From Lachnospiraceae bacterium P6B14 (GTDB taxonomy: Bacteria; Bacillota; Clostridia; Lachnospirales; Lachnospiraceae): 64,000 nt of DNA. How positions within the stretch are numbered: the stretch's first letter is position 1; each line of letters opens with the position of its first letter. Location of the stretch: contig JHWZ01000009.1 in assembly GCA_000687695.1 (NCBI GenBank), positions 1-64,000 on the forward strand. Direction: 5' to 3'. The translations under genes were made by a program, and so were the position numbers. The notes beneath the pieces were generated by a model that did no database searches, had not been told where the DNA came from, and was given only the letters and a program-made list of their open reading frames with translations. Of the stretch, positions 1 to 9,489 are shown one piece after another.

Positions 1-32
1 TCCTTTGCGACATCGATACCTACGTAGATCAT
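1..32 (-). CDS. IS110-family transposase, 5' end only (runs off window)
   Basis: Read leftward, the first 32 bases encode MIYVGIDVAK, the characteristic N-terminus of IS110-family transposases; the Asp of GIDVAK belongs to the RuvC-like DEDD catalytic domain of that family. A strong ribosome binding site (AAAGGAGGA at 41-49, read leftward) sits nine bases before the ATG at 32-30. The remaining ~400 codons would lie outside the window, so intactness cannot be judged. It abuts the AT-rich polysaccharide locus, consistent with that locus having been exchanged or rearranged. Confidence 0.75.
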   Translation of the reverse strand, partial: MIYVGIDVAK

Positions 33-99
33 AATTATGATCCTCCTTTGAAAGTAGTATTTGATGCTGTAAGATCCACAGGGCTCTCTGTCCGTGTAA

Positions 100-230
100 C
101 CTCGTTCTACATAAACCGTCATGCGGTATCTAACTGATTAACATTGTAACAAAGAGGCTGTGGTTGGAGCCTTTCTGTAACCGTCTATGCGGTAGGAGAC
201 AAAAACCAATCCACAGCATCTCCAACATCA
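100..230 (-). ncRNA. Possible IS110 bridge-RNA region (non-coding end of the element)
   Basis: IS110-type elements encode a bridge (seek) RNA in the non-coding end upstream of the transposase. In that position here GCTGTGGTTGG (157-167) pairs with CCAATCCACAGC (206-217) around a large loop. The loop holds a near copy of ACCGTC-ATGCGGTA, which also occurs at 115-127 and 179-194. A further inverted repeat, CCTCATACC/GGTATGAGG, lies at 233-241 and 258-266. The element boundary is not identified, and the RNA assignment rests on position and these pairings only. Confidence 0.3.
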
Positions 231-332
231 TACCTCATACCTATCCAAAGGTAAAGGGGTATGAGGAAGTGATAAAGACCTTGGAGAGGGTCTCTAAACA
301 CTACTACTATATAATACGAGGGAGACTAATAA

Positions 333-1133
333 ATGCTAAAACAAATTGTAAAGAAAAAAATGGTTGGGAAAGCAAAATATCAGAGTTTTTGGGAAAAAAT
401 CAATATGTATTCTTTGATTGGAATGAATTTGACAGAAGGGGGGGATTGTGGCAGTGATGATGGAGAAGAGTGGGTATTGAATTATTTGAGCAATTACAGA
501 ACGAATAGTATTAATAAGAATAGGAGAGTTATTTTTGATGTTGGTGCAAATGTTGGAAAATGGTCTCGACTTGCTAGAAAGTATTTTCCAGATGATATAA
601 TCTATGCGTTTGAACCGGCAAAAGACACTTATAATGCATTGGTTAAGAATTGCCAATGCGACAAAGTCATTTGCGCGAATATAGGATTGGGCGAGAATAA
701 TGATGATGCACTTCTGTATTCAAATTATAGTGGCTCTGGACTTGCAAGTCTATACAATCGAGATATCAGTCAGTTTGAAATTCAGATGGATGTTGTTGAA
801 CATGTAAAAATTGAATCCTTAGATAGATTCTGTACAGAAAACGATATTGAACGAATTTTCTTTCTTAAGCTTGATGTGGAAGGTAATGAGTTGTCGGTTT
901 TAAAGAATTCAATGAATATGATTAACAATAATGCAATTGATTGGATTCAAATGGAGTTTGGTGGATGCAATATCGATTCGCGCACTTTTTTTAGAGATTT
1001 TTGGAGGCTGTTGTTCCCACAGTATAAGTTTCATAGAATAGTTAAGGATGGGCTGGTTGAGATCAAGTCTTATGAAGAAAGACATGAGCAGTTTTTGTGT
1101 TCAAATCTTTTGCTTGAAAGGGTGATGAAATGA
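333..1133 (+). CDS. FkbM-family SAM-dependent methyltransferase
   Basis: This 266-residue protein shows the Methyltransf_21/FkbM pattern. VIFDVGANVGKW (about residues 66-77) is the SAM-binding glycine motif, and YAFEPAKDTY and LKLDVEGNEL follow in the family order. Members O-methylate sugars or sugar-containing metabolites; the acceptor here is unknown. It is the first gene of a long + strand polysaccharide locus and overlaps the next methyltransferase by four bases (ATGA), so the two are probably co-translated. A GGGAG-like site lies shortly before the ATG. Codon use is strongly AT-rich compared with genes after 16.5 kb. Confidence 0.85.
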   Translation: MLKQIVKKKMVGKAKYQSFWEKINMYSLIGMNLTEGGDCGSDDGEEWVLNYLSNYRTNSINKNRRVIFDVGANVGKWSRLARKYFPDDIIYAFEPAKDTYNALVKNCQCDKVICANIGLGENNDDALLYSNYSGSGLASLYNRDISQFEIQMDVVEHVKIESLDRFCTENDIERIFFLKLDVEGNELSVLKNSMNMINNNAIDWIQMEFGGCNIDSRTFFRDFWRLLFPQYKFHRIVKDGLVEIKSYEERHEQFLCSNLLLERVMK

Positions 1134-1921
1134 AAAAAAATATGTTTAGATTGTTTCTGCGACATCAAACGGCGTTGTATATTATAGGGCGTATAAAAAA
1201 ACACCCTGAAAGAAGGAAGAAAAAAAAAGGCTTTAAAACTGACTTAAAAACCTATACTGATCTGAATAAGCATGGCTCATTTACAATCAATAAGAAATAC
1301 ATATGGCCATGTCTTGATGATAAAGGATTAGATGCTGGGGATCTTGGATCCTATTTTTGGCAAGACTTGTGGTGTGCTAAATTGGTTTTTGAGAATAGTC
1401 CAGTTCACCATTTTGACATTGGGTCAAGAATAGATGGATTCATAGCACATTTATCGGTGTTTCGTGAAAATATACATTTAATTGATATAAGGCCGCTTGA
1501 TACTCAGATTCCGGGTGTGGATTTTATTCAAGCTGATGCAACTACACTGGGGGGGGTGGCAGATGAATCAATAGAATCTCTGTCGGCTCTTTGTAGTCTT
1601 GAGCATTTTGGATTAGGACGATATGGAGATCCTATTGATCCTGATGCTTGTTTTAAAGCATTTAATTCTATAATTAGAGTGTTAAAGAAAGGTGGTCATG
1701 CATATATTTCTGTCCCGATCGGAAAGGAACATGTTGAGTTTAATGCACATAGGATATTTTCGCCAAGGACTGTTATTGACTCTTTCAAACATATGGAACT
1801 TGTCGAGTTTTCAGTAACAAAAGGAGAGAGTATTGAGAAGGATGTTTCTATTGACAAATACAATTGTGAAGATGATAATATGGGGACGCGATTTGGGTTA
1901 TTTCACTTCGTTAAACTGTAA
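1130..1921 (+). CDS. DUF268-type methyltransferase-like protein
   Basis: The 263-residue protein has a basic, lysine-rich N-terminus, then a core resembling DUF268 proteins: HFDIGSRIDGF, LIDIRPLD, DFIQADATTL and SLCSLEHFGLGRYGDPIDP. The last part, with VLKKGGHAYISVPIG, has the layout of class I methyltransferases (SAM loop, acidic residue after strand 2, KPGG-like turn). DUF268 proteins occur in surface-polysaccharide loci and are presumed sugar or lipid-carrier modifiers; the reaction is not established. It starts on the ATG overlapping the stop of the FkbM gene. Confidence 0.7.
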   Translation: MKKNMFRLFLRHQTALYIIGRIKKHPERRKKKKGFKTDLKTYTDLNKHGSFTINKKYIWPCLDDKGLDAGDLGSYFWQDLWCAKLVFENSPVHHFDIGSRIDGFIAHLSVFRENIHLIDIRPLDTQIPGVDFIQADATTLGGVADESIESLSALCSLEHFGLGRYGDPIDPDACFKAFNSIIRVLKKGGHAYISVPIGKEHVEFNAHRIFSPRTVIDSFKHMELVEFSVTKGESIEKDVSIDKYNCEDDNMGTRFGLFHFVKL

Positions 1922-1942
1922 TAGTATAATTTGATGGGGGAT

Positions 1943-2320
1943 ATGGTGTTATATATAGAGAGAAGAATTGAGTTTCAGCATAAAGATGAGAGAGGATATT
2001 TGATTCAACTGATTCATGATGGTTATAAGCAAGTAAATGTGCTTAAATCGAAGGCTGGAGCAGTTAGAGGGACACATTTTCACAAATATACTCACGAGGC
2101 CTTCTATTTGATTTCGGGAATTGTTAAGGTTGATTTCATAGCAGGAAATGAAAGAGATACGGTTATTTTTCAAGGGGGCGCGTTCTTTGAGGTGCCACCA
2201 TTTGTTCTTCATAAATTATTATTTTTAGAGGATAGCCTTATGATACAACTGTATGACAACCCAGTTGAAAAGAATGACGGAAGCAAAGATATATATATGG
2301 AGGATGAGTTTGATGCATGA
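1943..2320 (+). CDS. Cupin-fold sugar isomerase/epimerase-like protein
   Basis: About 125 residues forming a single cupin domain: RGTHFHKYTHEAFYLISG supplies the His-rich metal/active-site motif, and a second half with a P-P-F-V-L-H pattern closes the barrel. The length and the early DERGYL resemble nucleotide-sugar 3,4-ketoisomerases and WbmH/FdtA-like cupins, so action on a keto sugar nucleotide is plausible but unproven. The start is uncertain: TTG 1931, ATG 1934, ATG 1943 and GTG 1946 are in frame, and only a GGGGG run at 1936-1940 resembles a ribosome binding site. It overlaps the next cupin gene. Confidence 0.6.
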   Translation: MVLYIERRIEFQHKDERGYLIQLIHDGYKQVNVLKSKAGAVRGTHFHKYTHEAFYLISGIVKVDFIAGNERDTVIFQGGAFFEVPPFVLHKLLFLEDSLMIQLYDNPVEKNDGSKDIYMEDEFDA

Positions 2321-2714
2321 AATAGTTAAGGATGGGGTGGTTCTTGCTCGTCTTATTGTTCCAAGTGATGTAAAAGAAGGTATCACTTCGTTTAGTGAAG
2401 ATGATGAGTTTATACAAGTTTTGTCATGGGGACACTATGAGAAAGGAAAGAATTTACAGGATCATTTTCACAATGAGTTCGAACATATAGCGATGAGGAC
2501 TTATGAAGCAGTATATGTTGTTTCAGGATCAATTGAGGCAAGAATACTTGATTTAAATCTAAATCTCATAGAAACAATAGTTGTTAAAAAAGGAGAATTA
2601 CTTATACTCTTGGAGTCGGCACATGGATATAGAATACTGGAAGATGATACTACTGTATTTGAGATAAAGAATGGGCCGTTTGTTGGTGTGGATAAAGATA
2701 AGACCAAATTTTAA
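2313..2714 (+). CDS. Second small cupin-domain protein
   Basis: This 133-residue single-domain protein has a DHFHNEFEHIAMRTYEAVYV segment and a following SGSIEARILD strand typical of cupins. It is clearly paired with the preceding cupin: the ATG at 2313 lies inside the upstream stop region, with GGAGG at 2299-2303 about nine bases ahead, the best-spaced of several in-frame ATGs. The two adjacent unequal cupins may be successive isomerase/epimerase steps or subunits of one complex; this is inference. No specific substrate can be assigned. Confidence 0.55.
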   Translation: MHEIVKDGVVLARLIVPSDVKEGITSFSEDDEFIQVLSWGHYEKGKNLQDHFHNEFEHIAMRTYEAVYVVSGSIEARILDLNLNLIETIVVKKGELLILLESAHGYRILEDDTTVFEIKNGPFVGVDKDKTKF

Positions 2715-2728
2715 TCGGAGGTCAGAAT

Positions 2729-3817
2729 ATGAATTATATTAATCAAATAGAACCGAGCTTTGACGAACATGAAAGAGAAGCTTTGAATCAATATATGCTT
2801 CAAGGTGGGTGGGGGACTGAATTCAAATATACACGTGTTTTTGAAGATATGATTAAGGATTATACAGGAGCTAAACACTGTTGGATAATGTCAAATGGTA
2901 CAGTCAGTCTTTCGGCCGCACTTTTGGCGGTCGGAGTCGGCCCTGGCGATGAAGTAGTATGTCCAGATTTTACAATGGTAGCCACTCCCAATGCTATTGA
3001 ATTAATTGGGGCAAGAGCGGTTTTTGTTGATATTGAAAAAGAATCCTTGTGTATTGATTTTGAATCAATGGTTGAGAGAGTAACAGAGAAAACTAAAGCG
3101 ATCATGTTGGTTTCCATAAATGGACGTTATCCTGAAAGGATTCGCGATTTTGTTGGCTTTTGTAGAGAGAAGAAGATTCATCTGATCGAGGATGCTGCGC
3201 AGTCATTAGGGAGTTTCTGCGACGGAAGACATCTTGGACGATTTGGTGAGATTGGTAGCTTTTCGTTTAGTATGCCTAAAATTATAACAACGGGACAGGG
3301 AGGCGCCCTTATTACGGATGATGATGAATTGGCAAATCGTATTAAAAGGATTCGTGATTTTGGGAGAGATATTGGAGGAAGTGATCATTACTTGTCAAAG
3401 GGATGGAATTTTAAGTTTTCAGATTTTCAGGCTGTAATTGGGATAGAACAGATGAAAAAACTTCCTAGACGAGTTGATCGAAAGAAAAAAATGGGGTTGT
3501 TGTATGGTGATTTGCTTAAGAAAATACCCGAGGTTGAATTAATCGACACGAATTATAATGATACAGCACCATGGTTTTTTGACATCCTTTGTAAAAAAAG
3601 AGAGGCACTTCAGGTTTATCTGAAAGAAAATGGCATCGGAACTCGTCCGTTTTATCCCGCTTTACATGCGGAACCCGCGTATGGTTATATGGATGAGCAT
3701 TATCCGATTTCTGAAATGGTTGCCCAAAATGGACTTTGGCTTCCTTCGAGTATAATTTTAACGGATGATCAAATCTGTTATATTTGTGAGAAGATAAAGG
3801 AATTCTATTCTGGATAA
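2729..3817 (+). CDS. DegT/DnrJ/EryC1-family sugar aminotransferase (perosamine-synthase-like)
   Basis: The 362-residue protein is a PLP-dependent nucleotide-sugar aminotransferase. SNGTVSLSAALLAVGVGPGD is the cofactor-phosphate region, LIEDAAQSLGS carries the PLP-ring Asp, and FSMPKIITTGQGG contains the Schiff-base lysine (about K184). Family members transaminate 4-keto-6-deoxy sugars. With gmd in the same locus, GDP-4-keto-6-deoxymannose is a natural substrate, which would give GDP-perosamine. A dTDP or UDP sugar is also possible, because a PglF-like dehydratase is present. A GGAGG site at 2717-2721 precedes the ATG. Confidence 0.8.
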   Translation: MNYINQIEPSFDEHEREALNQYMLQGGWGTEFKYTRVFEDMIKDYTGAKHCWIMSNGTVSLSAALLAVGVGPGDEVVCPDFTMVATPNAIELIGARAVFVDIEKESLCIDFESMVERVTEKTKAIMLVSINGRYPERIRDFVGFCREKKIHLIEDAAQSLGSFCDGRHLGRFGEIGSFSFSMPKIITTGQGGALITDDDELANRIKRIRDFGRDIGGSDHYLSKGWNFKFSDFQAVIGIEQMKKLPRRVDRKKKMGLLYGDLLKKIPEVELIDTNYNDTAPWFFDILCKKREALQVYLKENGIGTRPFYPALHAEPAYGYMDEHYPISEMVAQNGLWLPSSIILTDDQICYICEKIKEFYSG

Positions 3818-3840
3818 GAGTTGTACTGAAAGGACGGTGG

Positions 3841-4347
3841 TTGATTGTGATTGTAAAGGATACTAAACTCTCCGGGGTATATCTGATAATACCGGAGGTT
3901 CATTTTGACGAAAGAGGAAACTTTTATGAAACATATAACAGGAAAAAATACAAAGATGCAGGATTAAATGTTGATTTTGTTCAAGATGACATTTCATGCT
4001 CAAAAAAGGGTGTGTTAAAGGGAATGCATGGGGACGCTGGTACGACGAAGCTGATTCAAGTAATACATGGAACTGTTTATGCTGTGATATTAAACTGTGA
4101 CGAAGAATCCCCATTTTTTGGTAAGTGGGAGTCGTTTATTATCTCGGCTGATAATAAGTATCAGTTGTATATCCCACCTATGTATGGTAATGGTTATTAT
4201 GTACTATCTGATCAAGCGGTTTATTCATATAAACAGGATACATATTATGGAGAATATGAACAGTTTACATACAAGTGGGATGATCCTCGGTTTGGAATGG
4301 TTTGGCCATCTGGAGAAAAGATTATTTCAACCAGAGATTCTAAGTAA
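3841..4347 (+). CDS. RmlC-like dTDP-sugar 3,5-epimerase family protein
   Basis: The 168-residue protein follows the RmlC cupin layout: FDERGNFYETY, then VQDDISCSKKGVLKGMHGD (the GVL-R/K-G-x-H motif that keeps the catalytic His), then IPPMYGNGYYVLSD and a YKQDTYY segment. Classical RmlC has HGF at the barrel exit; here it is YGNGYYV, so the substrate may not be dTDP-4-keto-rhamnose, and no rmlA, rmlB or rmlD is in the window. Translation likely begins at TTG 3841 (GGACGG eight to ten bases upstream), with GTG 3847 as the alternative. Confidence 0.7.
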   Translation: MIVIVKDTKLSGVYLIIPEVHFDERGNFYETYNRKKYKDAGLNVDFVQDDISCSKKGVLKGMHGDAGTTKLIQVIHGTVYAVILNCDEESPFFGKWESFIISADNKYQLYIPPMYGNGYYVLSDQAVYSYKQDTYYGEYEQFTYKWDDPRFGMVWPSGEKIISTRDSK

Positions 4348-4369
4348 TGAAAAGGTTAGGTAAATCGTT

Positions 4370-5335
4370 ATGGATAAGTATAGTTTTTCGCCTATGAACA
4401 GAAACTCTAAAATTTATGTTGCAGGTCACTGTGGTATGGTTGGTTCGGCTATTGTTCGCGAACTAAAAAAACAGGGATATAATAACCTTGTTTTAAGGAC
4501 ACACTCGGAACTTGATTTAATAAGGCAATCAGAGGTGGAGTCGTTTTTTAGAGATGAAAAACCTGAATATGTTTTTCATCCTGCCGGAAAAGTTGGTGGA
4601 ATTGCTGCTAACTCTGTGAATAGTGCTGGTTTTTTATATGATAACATGATGATTGAGTTGAATGTGATACGTGCTGCATGGGAGAATGGAGTAAAAAAGC
4701 TCCTCTTTCTTGGATCATCATGTGTTTATCCTAAAATGGCACCTCAACCCATGCCTGAATCATGTTTGTTGACATCTTCGCTTGAACCTACGAACGAGGG
4801 GTATGCCTTAGCTAAGATTAGTGGTTTAAAATATTGTGAATATTTGAATCGACAGTATGATACTAAATATATATCGGTGATGCCTACAAACATGTATGGT
4901 CCAAATGACAACTATCATCCCGAAAACAGTCATGTGCTACCAGCTTTGATCAGGCGGTTTCATGAAGCAAAGATAGTTGACGCAAAGAAAGTGGTTTGTT
5001 GGGGAGATGGCAGTCCTTTGCGTGAATTTCTCTACGTTGATGATTTGGCGGAACTATGTGTGCTTCTTATGAATAGTTATGATGGAAAAGAGATGGTAAA
5101 TGCGGGTACTGGAAAAGAACTTAGTATTAAGGAGCTTACGGAGGTTGTTGCAAGAGTAATTGGTTATGATGGGATAATCGAATGGGATAAGAGTAAACCA
5201 AACGGAACCCCGCGAAAATTGCTAGATATTTCAAAGGCTACAGCTCTTGGATGGAGATATAGCACTGAATTGGAGGAGGGAATAAAACTGGCATATGATG
5301 ATTTTTTGAATAATCCAATGAGAGCAGAAAGATAG
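4370..5335 (+). CDS. fcl: GDP-L-fucose synthase
   Basis: This 321-residue short-chain dehydrogenase has the NADP-binding AGHCGMVGSA loop at residues 18-27, the Fcl hallmark HPAGKVGGIAANS, the LGSSCVYPK serine region and the YALAK (Tyr-x3-Lys) catalytic pair, followed by PTNMYGPNDNYHPENSHVLP. Fcl epimerises C3 and C5 and reduces C4 of GDP-4-keto-6-deoxy-D-mannose to GDP-L-fucose. Its substrate maker, gmd, lies downstream in the same locus. Length is normal. It is followed after 16 bases by manC. Confidence 0.92.
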   Translation: MDKYSFSPMNRNSKIYVAGHCGMVGSAIVRELKKQGYNNLVLRTHSELDLIRQSEVESFFRDEKPEYVFHPAGKVGGIAANSVNSAGFLYDNMMIELNVIRAAWENGVKKLLFLGSSCVYPKMAPQPMPESCLLTSSLEPTNEGYALAKISGLKYCEYLNRQYDTKYISVMPTNMYGPNDNYHPENSHVLPALIRRFHEAKIVDAKKVVCWGDGSPLREFLYVDDLAELCVLLMNSYDGKEMVNAGTGKELSIKELTEVVARVIGYDGIIEWDKSKPNGTPRKLLDISKATALGWRYSTELEEGIKLAYDDFLNNPMRAER

Positions 5336-5351
5336 AGGAGGCTTTTGGTAT

Positions 5352-6713
5352 ATGAATATTATATTACTTAGTGGAGGATCCGGAAAAAGATTGTGGCCTT
5401 TAAGCAACAACATCCGATCCAAACAATTTGTTAGAGTTTTAAGAAAAACTGATTTCCGCGATATTGAAATTACAGAGGACAGTTGTTATGAGTCTATGGT
5501 TCAGAGGGTTTACAGACAGATAAAAGATGTTGATAACCATGCTGATGTGACGATTGCAACATCGAAAGCTCAGGTTTCGTCTATTAGAAACCAACTGGGT
5601 GAAGATGTTGGAATATCGGTTGAACCATGCCGTAGAGATACGTTTGCTGCTATTGCCTTGGCGACGGCTTACCTTCACGATGTTAAGTGTATTGATAGTG
5701 AAGATGCAGTTATTGTTTGTCCTGTTGATCCATATGTTGAGAATGAGTACTTTGATTGTCTAAAAAAACTACATGACGCTGCTTTAAATGGTTCTCATAA
5801 TTTGATGCTGATGGGTATTAAACCAACATATCCGTCAGAGAAATATGGATATATTTGTCCGCAAACTTCAGATGGTGGAATTGTATATTCATTCAAGGAA
5901 AAGCCTGATGAAATGATGGCAAAGAAATATATTGAGGAAGGGGCTCTTTGGAATGGAGGAGTATTTGGGTATAAGCTTTCTTATGTGTTAGATAAGGCAA
6001 GGGAGATTTTGGGAAGTAGCGAATATGACACGCTGATAAAGAATTATTCGTCTTTTAGAAAAATCAGTTTTGACTATGCGGTTGTAGAAGAGGAAAAATC
6101 TATCGGAGTGATAGTATATAAGGGTGAATGGAAGGATTTAGGGACATGGAATACTTTGACCGAAGCTATGGATGATCCAATTATAGGGGAGGCGGTATTG
6201 AATGAGTCTTGTGATAATGTTCATGTTATCAATGAGTTGGGGATCCCAATCTTGGGTATGGGATTGAGGGATATGGTTATTGCAGCTTCATCAGAGGGGA
6301 TACTTGTTTCCGATAAAGAACAATCTTCTTATATCAAGCCTTTAGTTGAGAAAATCGATCAACCAGTTAAATATGCAGAAAAGAGTTGGGGAAGCTATAG
6401 AGTTATAGATGTACGGGATGAGTCGATGACAGTTGTTGTAACACTTAACCCGGGACATGGAATGAATTATCACAGTCATGATAAACGTGATGAAATATGG
6501 AATATAGTCAGGGGAGGTGGAAGAACAATAGTTGATGGGATGGAACAGTATGTAAAGCCCGGTGATGTTATAACCATGGCGGCGGGGTGTAAGCACACTA
6601 TTGTTGCAGACAATGAGGGATTACAATTAATAGAAATTCAATTGGGGGAGGAAATAGCTGTTTCTGATAAAAGGAAACATGAATTGCCAACGGGACTGGT
6701 AGGTGGGTTATGA
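5352..6713 (+). CDS. manC: Mannose-1-phosphate guanylyltransferase (bifunctional-type layout)
   Basis: The 453-residue protein begins with the nucleotidyltransferase signature LSGGSGKRLWPLS and continues with EPCRRDTFAAIALA, VCPVDPYV, FKEKP and WNGGVFGYK, all typical of GDP-mannose pyrophosphorylases. The C-terminal ~110 residues form a cupin (SWGSYRVID, then PGHGMNYHSHDKRDEIW and PGDVITM), as in ManC/AlgA-type enzymes with phosphomannose isomerase activity. It makes GDP-mannose from mannose-1-phosphate for gmd. A separate manA follows with a four-base overlap, so the C-terminal isomerase function may be redundant. Confidence 0.92.
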   Translation: MNIILLSGGSGKRLWPLSNNIRSKQFVRVLRKTDFRDIEITEDSCYESMVQRVYRQIKDVDNHADVTIATSKAQVSSIRNQLGEDVGISVEPCRRDTFAAIALATAYLHDVKCIDSEDAVIVCPVDPYVENEYFDCLKKLHDAALNGSHNLMLMGIKPTYPSEKYGYICPQTSDGGIVYSFKEKPDEMMAKKYIEEGALWNGGVFGYKLSYVLDKAREILGSSEYDTLIKNYSSFRKISFDYAVVEEEKSIGVIVYKGEWKDLGTWNTLTEAMDDPIIGEAVLNESCDNVHVINELGIPILGMGLRDMVIAASSEGILVSDKEQSSYIKPLVEKIDQPVKYAEKSWGSYRVIDVRDESMTVVVTLNPGHGMNYHSHDKRDEIWNIVRGGGRTIVDGMEQYVKPGDVITMAAGCKHTIVADNEGLQLIEIQLGEEIAVSDKRKHELPTGLVGGL

Positions 6714-7696
6714 GTGCGAGGAATTCTTTTTTGCTAAAACCAATTGGAAAAGACTATCTATGGGGAGGATCAAGACTGAATGATGACTTTAATCTTGGAT
6801 TAGATTTGACTCCTTTGGCAGAAGCATGGGTATGTAGTACGCACCCTGATGGAAAAACAAATTTGATATCAGGGGAGTCTTTGTTGGATGTTTTGAAAAG
6901 GAATCCGGATTTTCTGGGTGAACATGCAACCCTATTTTCGGATGGGGATTATGAACTTCCAATTATGATAAAGCTTATAGATGCAAAAAGAGACTTAAGT
7001 GTTCAAGTTCATCCCGATGATTCTTATGCAAAAGAATATGAAGATGGTTCAAGGGGCAAGACGGAGATGTGGTATGTTATAGATGCTAAGCCAGACAGCG
7101 CGCTGATTTATGGATTCAACAAAAACGTTTCGGCAACAGAAGTTCGTCTTGCGGTTGAAAACGGTAGTATCAGAAAACTATTGAACTTTGTTTCGGTAAC
7201 AAAGAATGATGTATTTACAATTAATCCTGGAACTGTTCATGCAATAGGAGAAGGGTGTTTGATTGCTGAAATACAAGAGAATAGTAATGTTACATATCGT
7301 TTATATGATTATGACAGAACTGACAAGAATGGCTGTAAAAGAAAACTCCATTTGGGGAAGGCCTTGGATGTGCTAGATTTTAGCTTTTCAGATGTTCCTC
7401 GTCAGCCCATGAGAGTCCTTAAATATAAAAAGGGGTTTGCTAGTGAATTATTAAGCCGGTGTAAGTATTTTCAAGTGGAGAGATTGATTATAAATACTGA
7501 ATCGTTGAGGGACACGGTTCAATACAAAACTGCATCTAATTCGTTTCATGTTTTGCTTTGCATAGAAGGATGTGGGAGCATATGTTCTAAAAGCATCAAT
7601 TATAATTATTACAAAGGTGATTGCATTTTTGCTCCGGCTGATTGTGAGATGATGAGTTTGCATGGAAAATCCCAATTTTTGGATGTGTGTTGTTGA
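6710..7696 (+). CDS. manA: Class I mannose-6-phosphate isomerase
   Basis: The 328-residue protein matches ManA: KPIGKDYLWGGSRL near the N-terminus, AEAWVCSTHPDG, IKLIDAKRDLSVQVHPDD carrying the zinc ligands (Gln and His), GKTEMWYV, and NPGTVHAIGEGCLIAEIQ with the second zinc histidine and the active-site region. It interconverts fructose-6-phosphate and mannose-6-phosphate, feeding GDP-mannose synthesis. The start ATG overlaps the manC stop (ATGA). It has normal length and no disruption. Confidence 0.92.
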   Translation: MSARNSFLLKPIGKDYLWGGSRLNDDFNLGLDLTPLAEAWVCSTHPDGKTNLISGESLLDVLKRNPDFLGEHATLFSDGDYELPIMIKLIDAKRDLSVQVHPDDSYAKEYEDGSRGKTEMWYVIDAKPDSALIYGFNKNVSATEVRLAVENGSIRKLLNFVSVTKNDVFTINPGTVHAIGEGCLIAEIQENSNVTYRLYDYDRTDKNGCKRKLHLGKALDVLDFSFSDVPRQPMRVLKYKKGFASELLSRCKYFQVERLIINTESLRDTVQYKTASNSFHVLLCIEGCGSICSKSINYNYYKGDCIFAPADCEMMSLHGKSQFLDVCC

Positions 7697-7731
7697 ATCC
7701 AATATAGAAAGGATAAGAGTGGTTACGTCAC

Positions 7732-9489
7732 ATGCAAGTTATTAGAGTTGTAAAAAAATTCAATAGTATATTATCTAAACATCAACGGACTAGAATAATT
7801 GAAATAGTGATTATGATGATACTTGGTGGAATTATGGAAACATGTTCAGTTTCTCTGATTATACCATTTATGGATGTGGTAATGGAACCCGAAAAAATCA
7901 TGGGTAATGGTTTTGTTCGGTTTGTCTGTGAAACGTTCGGAATTGAATCATCTAAAGCATTCCTTGTGTTTCTAGCGGTTATATTGTCGTTAGTATTTTT
8001 AGTAAAGAATCTATTCTTGTTGGTTGAATACAATATTCAATACAGGTTTGTATATGGTAATATGTTTTTGATGCAGGAGAGGCTATTGACCAATTTGATC
8101 AATCGTCCATATGAGTTTTTTTTAGGGGTTGATTCTGGCAAAATTGTTAGAATAGTCAATAGTGATACTTCAAATACGTTTGGATTGCTTGCTACTCTCC
8201 TTTCCCTATTTACTGAGTTGGTTGTTTCTGGTATGATGGTTATTACGGTTTTTATTATCGCACCTGCTATAACAATGACAATGGCTATTGTATTGATTGT
8301 TATGGTTTTAATTATTAATAGCATTATAAAACCAATACTAAGACGGGCAGGTGATGATAATCAAAGATCTTTGGCTGAAATGAATAAGTGGCTTCTTCAA
8401 TCCATACAAGGAATTAAGGAATTAAAAGTTGCTTCTAAGGAAGGCTTTTTTGAAAGAAAGTTTTCATCTCATGGAATAAAATATGTTAATTCCATGAGAA
8501 AACATGAATTACTAAGCGTAGTTCCACGGTTTTTGATTGAAGCAATTGCTATGGGAACGATGTTTGCCGTTGTTGCAGTGCTAATATCTAGGGGTGCCGA
8601 GTTGGAGACAATTGTACCGATTCTTACCGCAGTTGCTATGGCGGCCATGAGATTATTACCTTCGATAAATCGTGTTTCTAGTGCGCTTGGTACAATATCT
8701 TACATGGAACCTATGCTGGATAGTTTGATAAATAGTTTAAAAGATATAAGTGGAAAAGAAAGAGTAAGCTTCGGAATGGATCTATCAATATCGAGTGGCT
8801 CTTCAGCTGGATCGGTATTGTCGTTCAATAATGAGATTAAGTTATCAGGGATAACATATTGTTATCCTGGCGCTGAAAAAAATGTATTAAGTAACGCAAG
8901 GCTCGATATGGAGAAGGGTCAATCAATAGGTATAGTTGGGACATCCGGTGCGGGTAAAACCACAATTGTAGATGTTCTTTTAGGACTTCTTAATCCGAAA
9001 GAAGGTCAGGTGCTTGTGGATGGTGTAGATATTAAAGAAGATATGCCCGGTTTTCTTTCATTGGTTGGATATATCCCGCAGTCTATTTTTATGTTAGATG
9101 ATACGATCCGTGCAAATGTGGCTTTTGGCGAGGAAAATGTTTCTGATGAAACTGTGTGGAAAGCATTGTCAGAAGCTTCATTAGATGAGTTTGTTAAGGA
9201 ATTACCTGATGGACTCGATACCGAGATTGGAGAGAGAGGAGTAAGATTATCTGGGGGACAAAAACAGCGAATTGGTATCGCTCGTGCACTTTACTGTGAC
9301 CCATCAATACTTGTGTTTGATGAGGCAACATCTGCACTAGATAATGAGACTGAGGGGGCTATCATGGATTCTATCAATCATCTTAAGGGAAACAAAACGA
9401 TGATAATCATTGCACATCGTTTAACGACAATAGAGAACTGTGATGTGGTATATAGAGTTGAAGATGGAATGATAAAGAAGGAAAGGTGA
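7732..9489 (+). CDS. PglK-like ABC-type oligosaccharide-lipid flippase (fused permease and ATPase)
   Basis: The 585-residue half-transporter has about six membrane segments in residues 20-310 and an ATPase domain from about 365. Motifs are Walker [11 protein letters not shown]-loop GYIPQSIF, signature [12 protein letters not shown], Walker [13 protein letters not shown] and an H-loop in IIAHRLTT. The N-terminal half resembles Campylobacter PglK more than MsbA ([16 protein letters not shown], then LRRAG and [10 protein letters not shown]-like patterns). It would flip the finished lipid-linked repeat unit; no Wzx is in the window. GTT-rich, AT-rich codons match its neighbours. It overlaps gmd. 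Confidence 0.82.
   Translation: MQVIRVVKKFNSILSKHQRTRIIEIVIMMILGGIMETCSVSLIIPFMDVVMEPEKIMGNGFVRFVCETFGIESSKAFLVFLAVILSLVFLVKNLFLLVEYNIQYRFVYGNMFLMQERLLTNLINRPYEFFLGVDSGKIVRIVNSDTSNTFGLLATLLSLFTELVVSGMMVITVFIIAPAITMTMAIVLIVMVLIINSIIKPILRRAGDDNQRSLAEMNKWLLQSIQGIKELKVASKEGFFERKFSSHGIKYVNSMRKHELLSVVPRFLIEAIAMGTMFAVVAVLISRGAELETIVPILTAVAMAAMRLLPSINRVSSALGTISYMEPMLDSLINSLKDISGKERVSFGMDLSISSGSSAGSVLSFNNEIKLSGITYCYPGAEKNVLSNARLDMEKGQSIGIVGTSGAGKTTIVDVLLGLLNPKEGQVLVDGVDIKEDMPGFLSLVGYIPQSIFMLDDTIRANVAFGEENVSDETVWKALSEASLDEFVKELPDGLDTEIGERGVRLSGGQKQRIGIARALYCDPSILVFDEATSALDNETEGAIMDSINHLKGNKTMIIIAHRLTTIENCDVVYRVEDGMIKKER

Noticed and set aside
164-457. 97-codon open frame overlapping the start of the FkbM gene
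   Set aside because: No recognisable domain, spans the presumed IS non-coding end and runs antiphase into a well-supported gene with its own start.
3841-4347. rmlC of a dTDP-rhamnose pathway
   Set aside because: No rmlA, rmlB or rmlD in the window and the HGF motif is altered, so only a family-level call is given.
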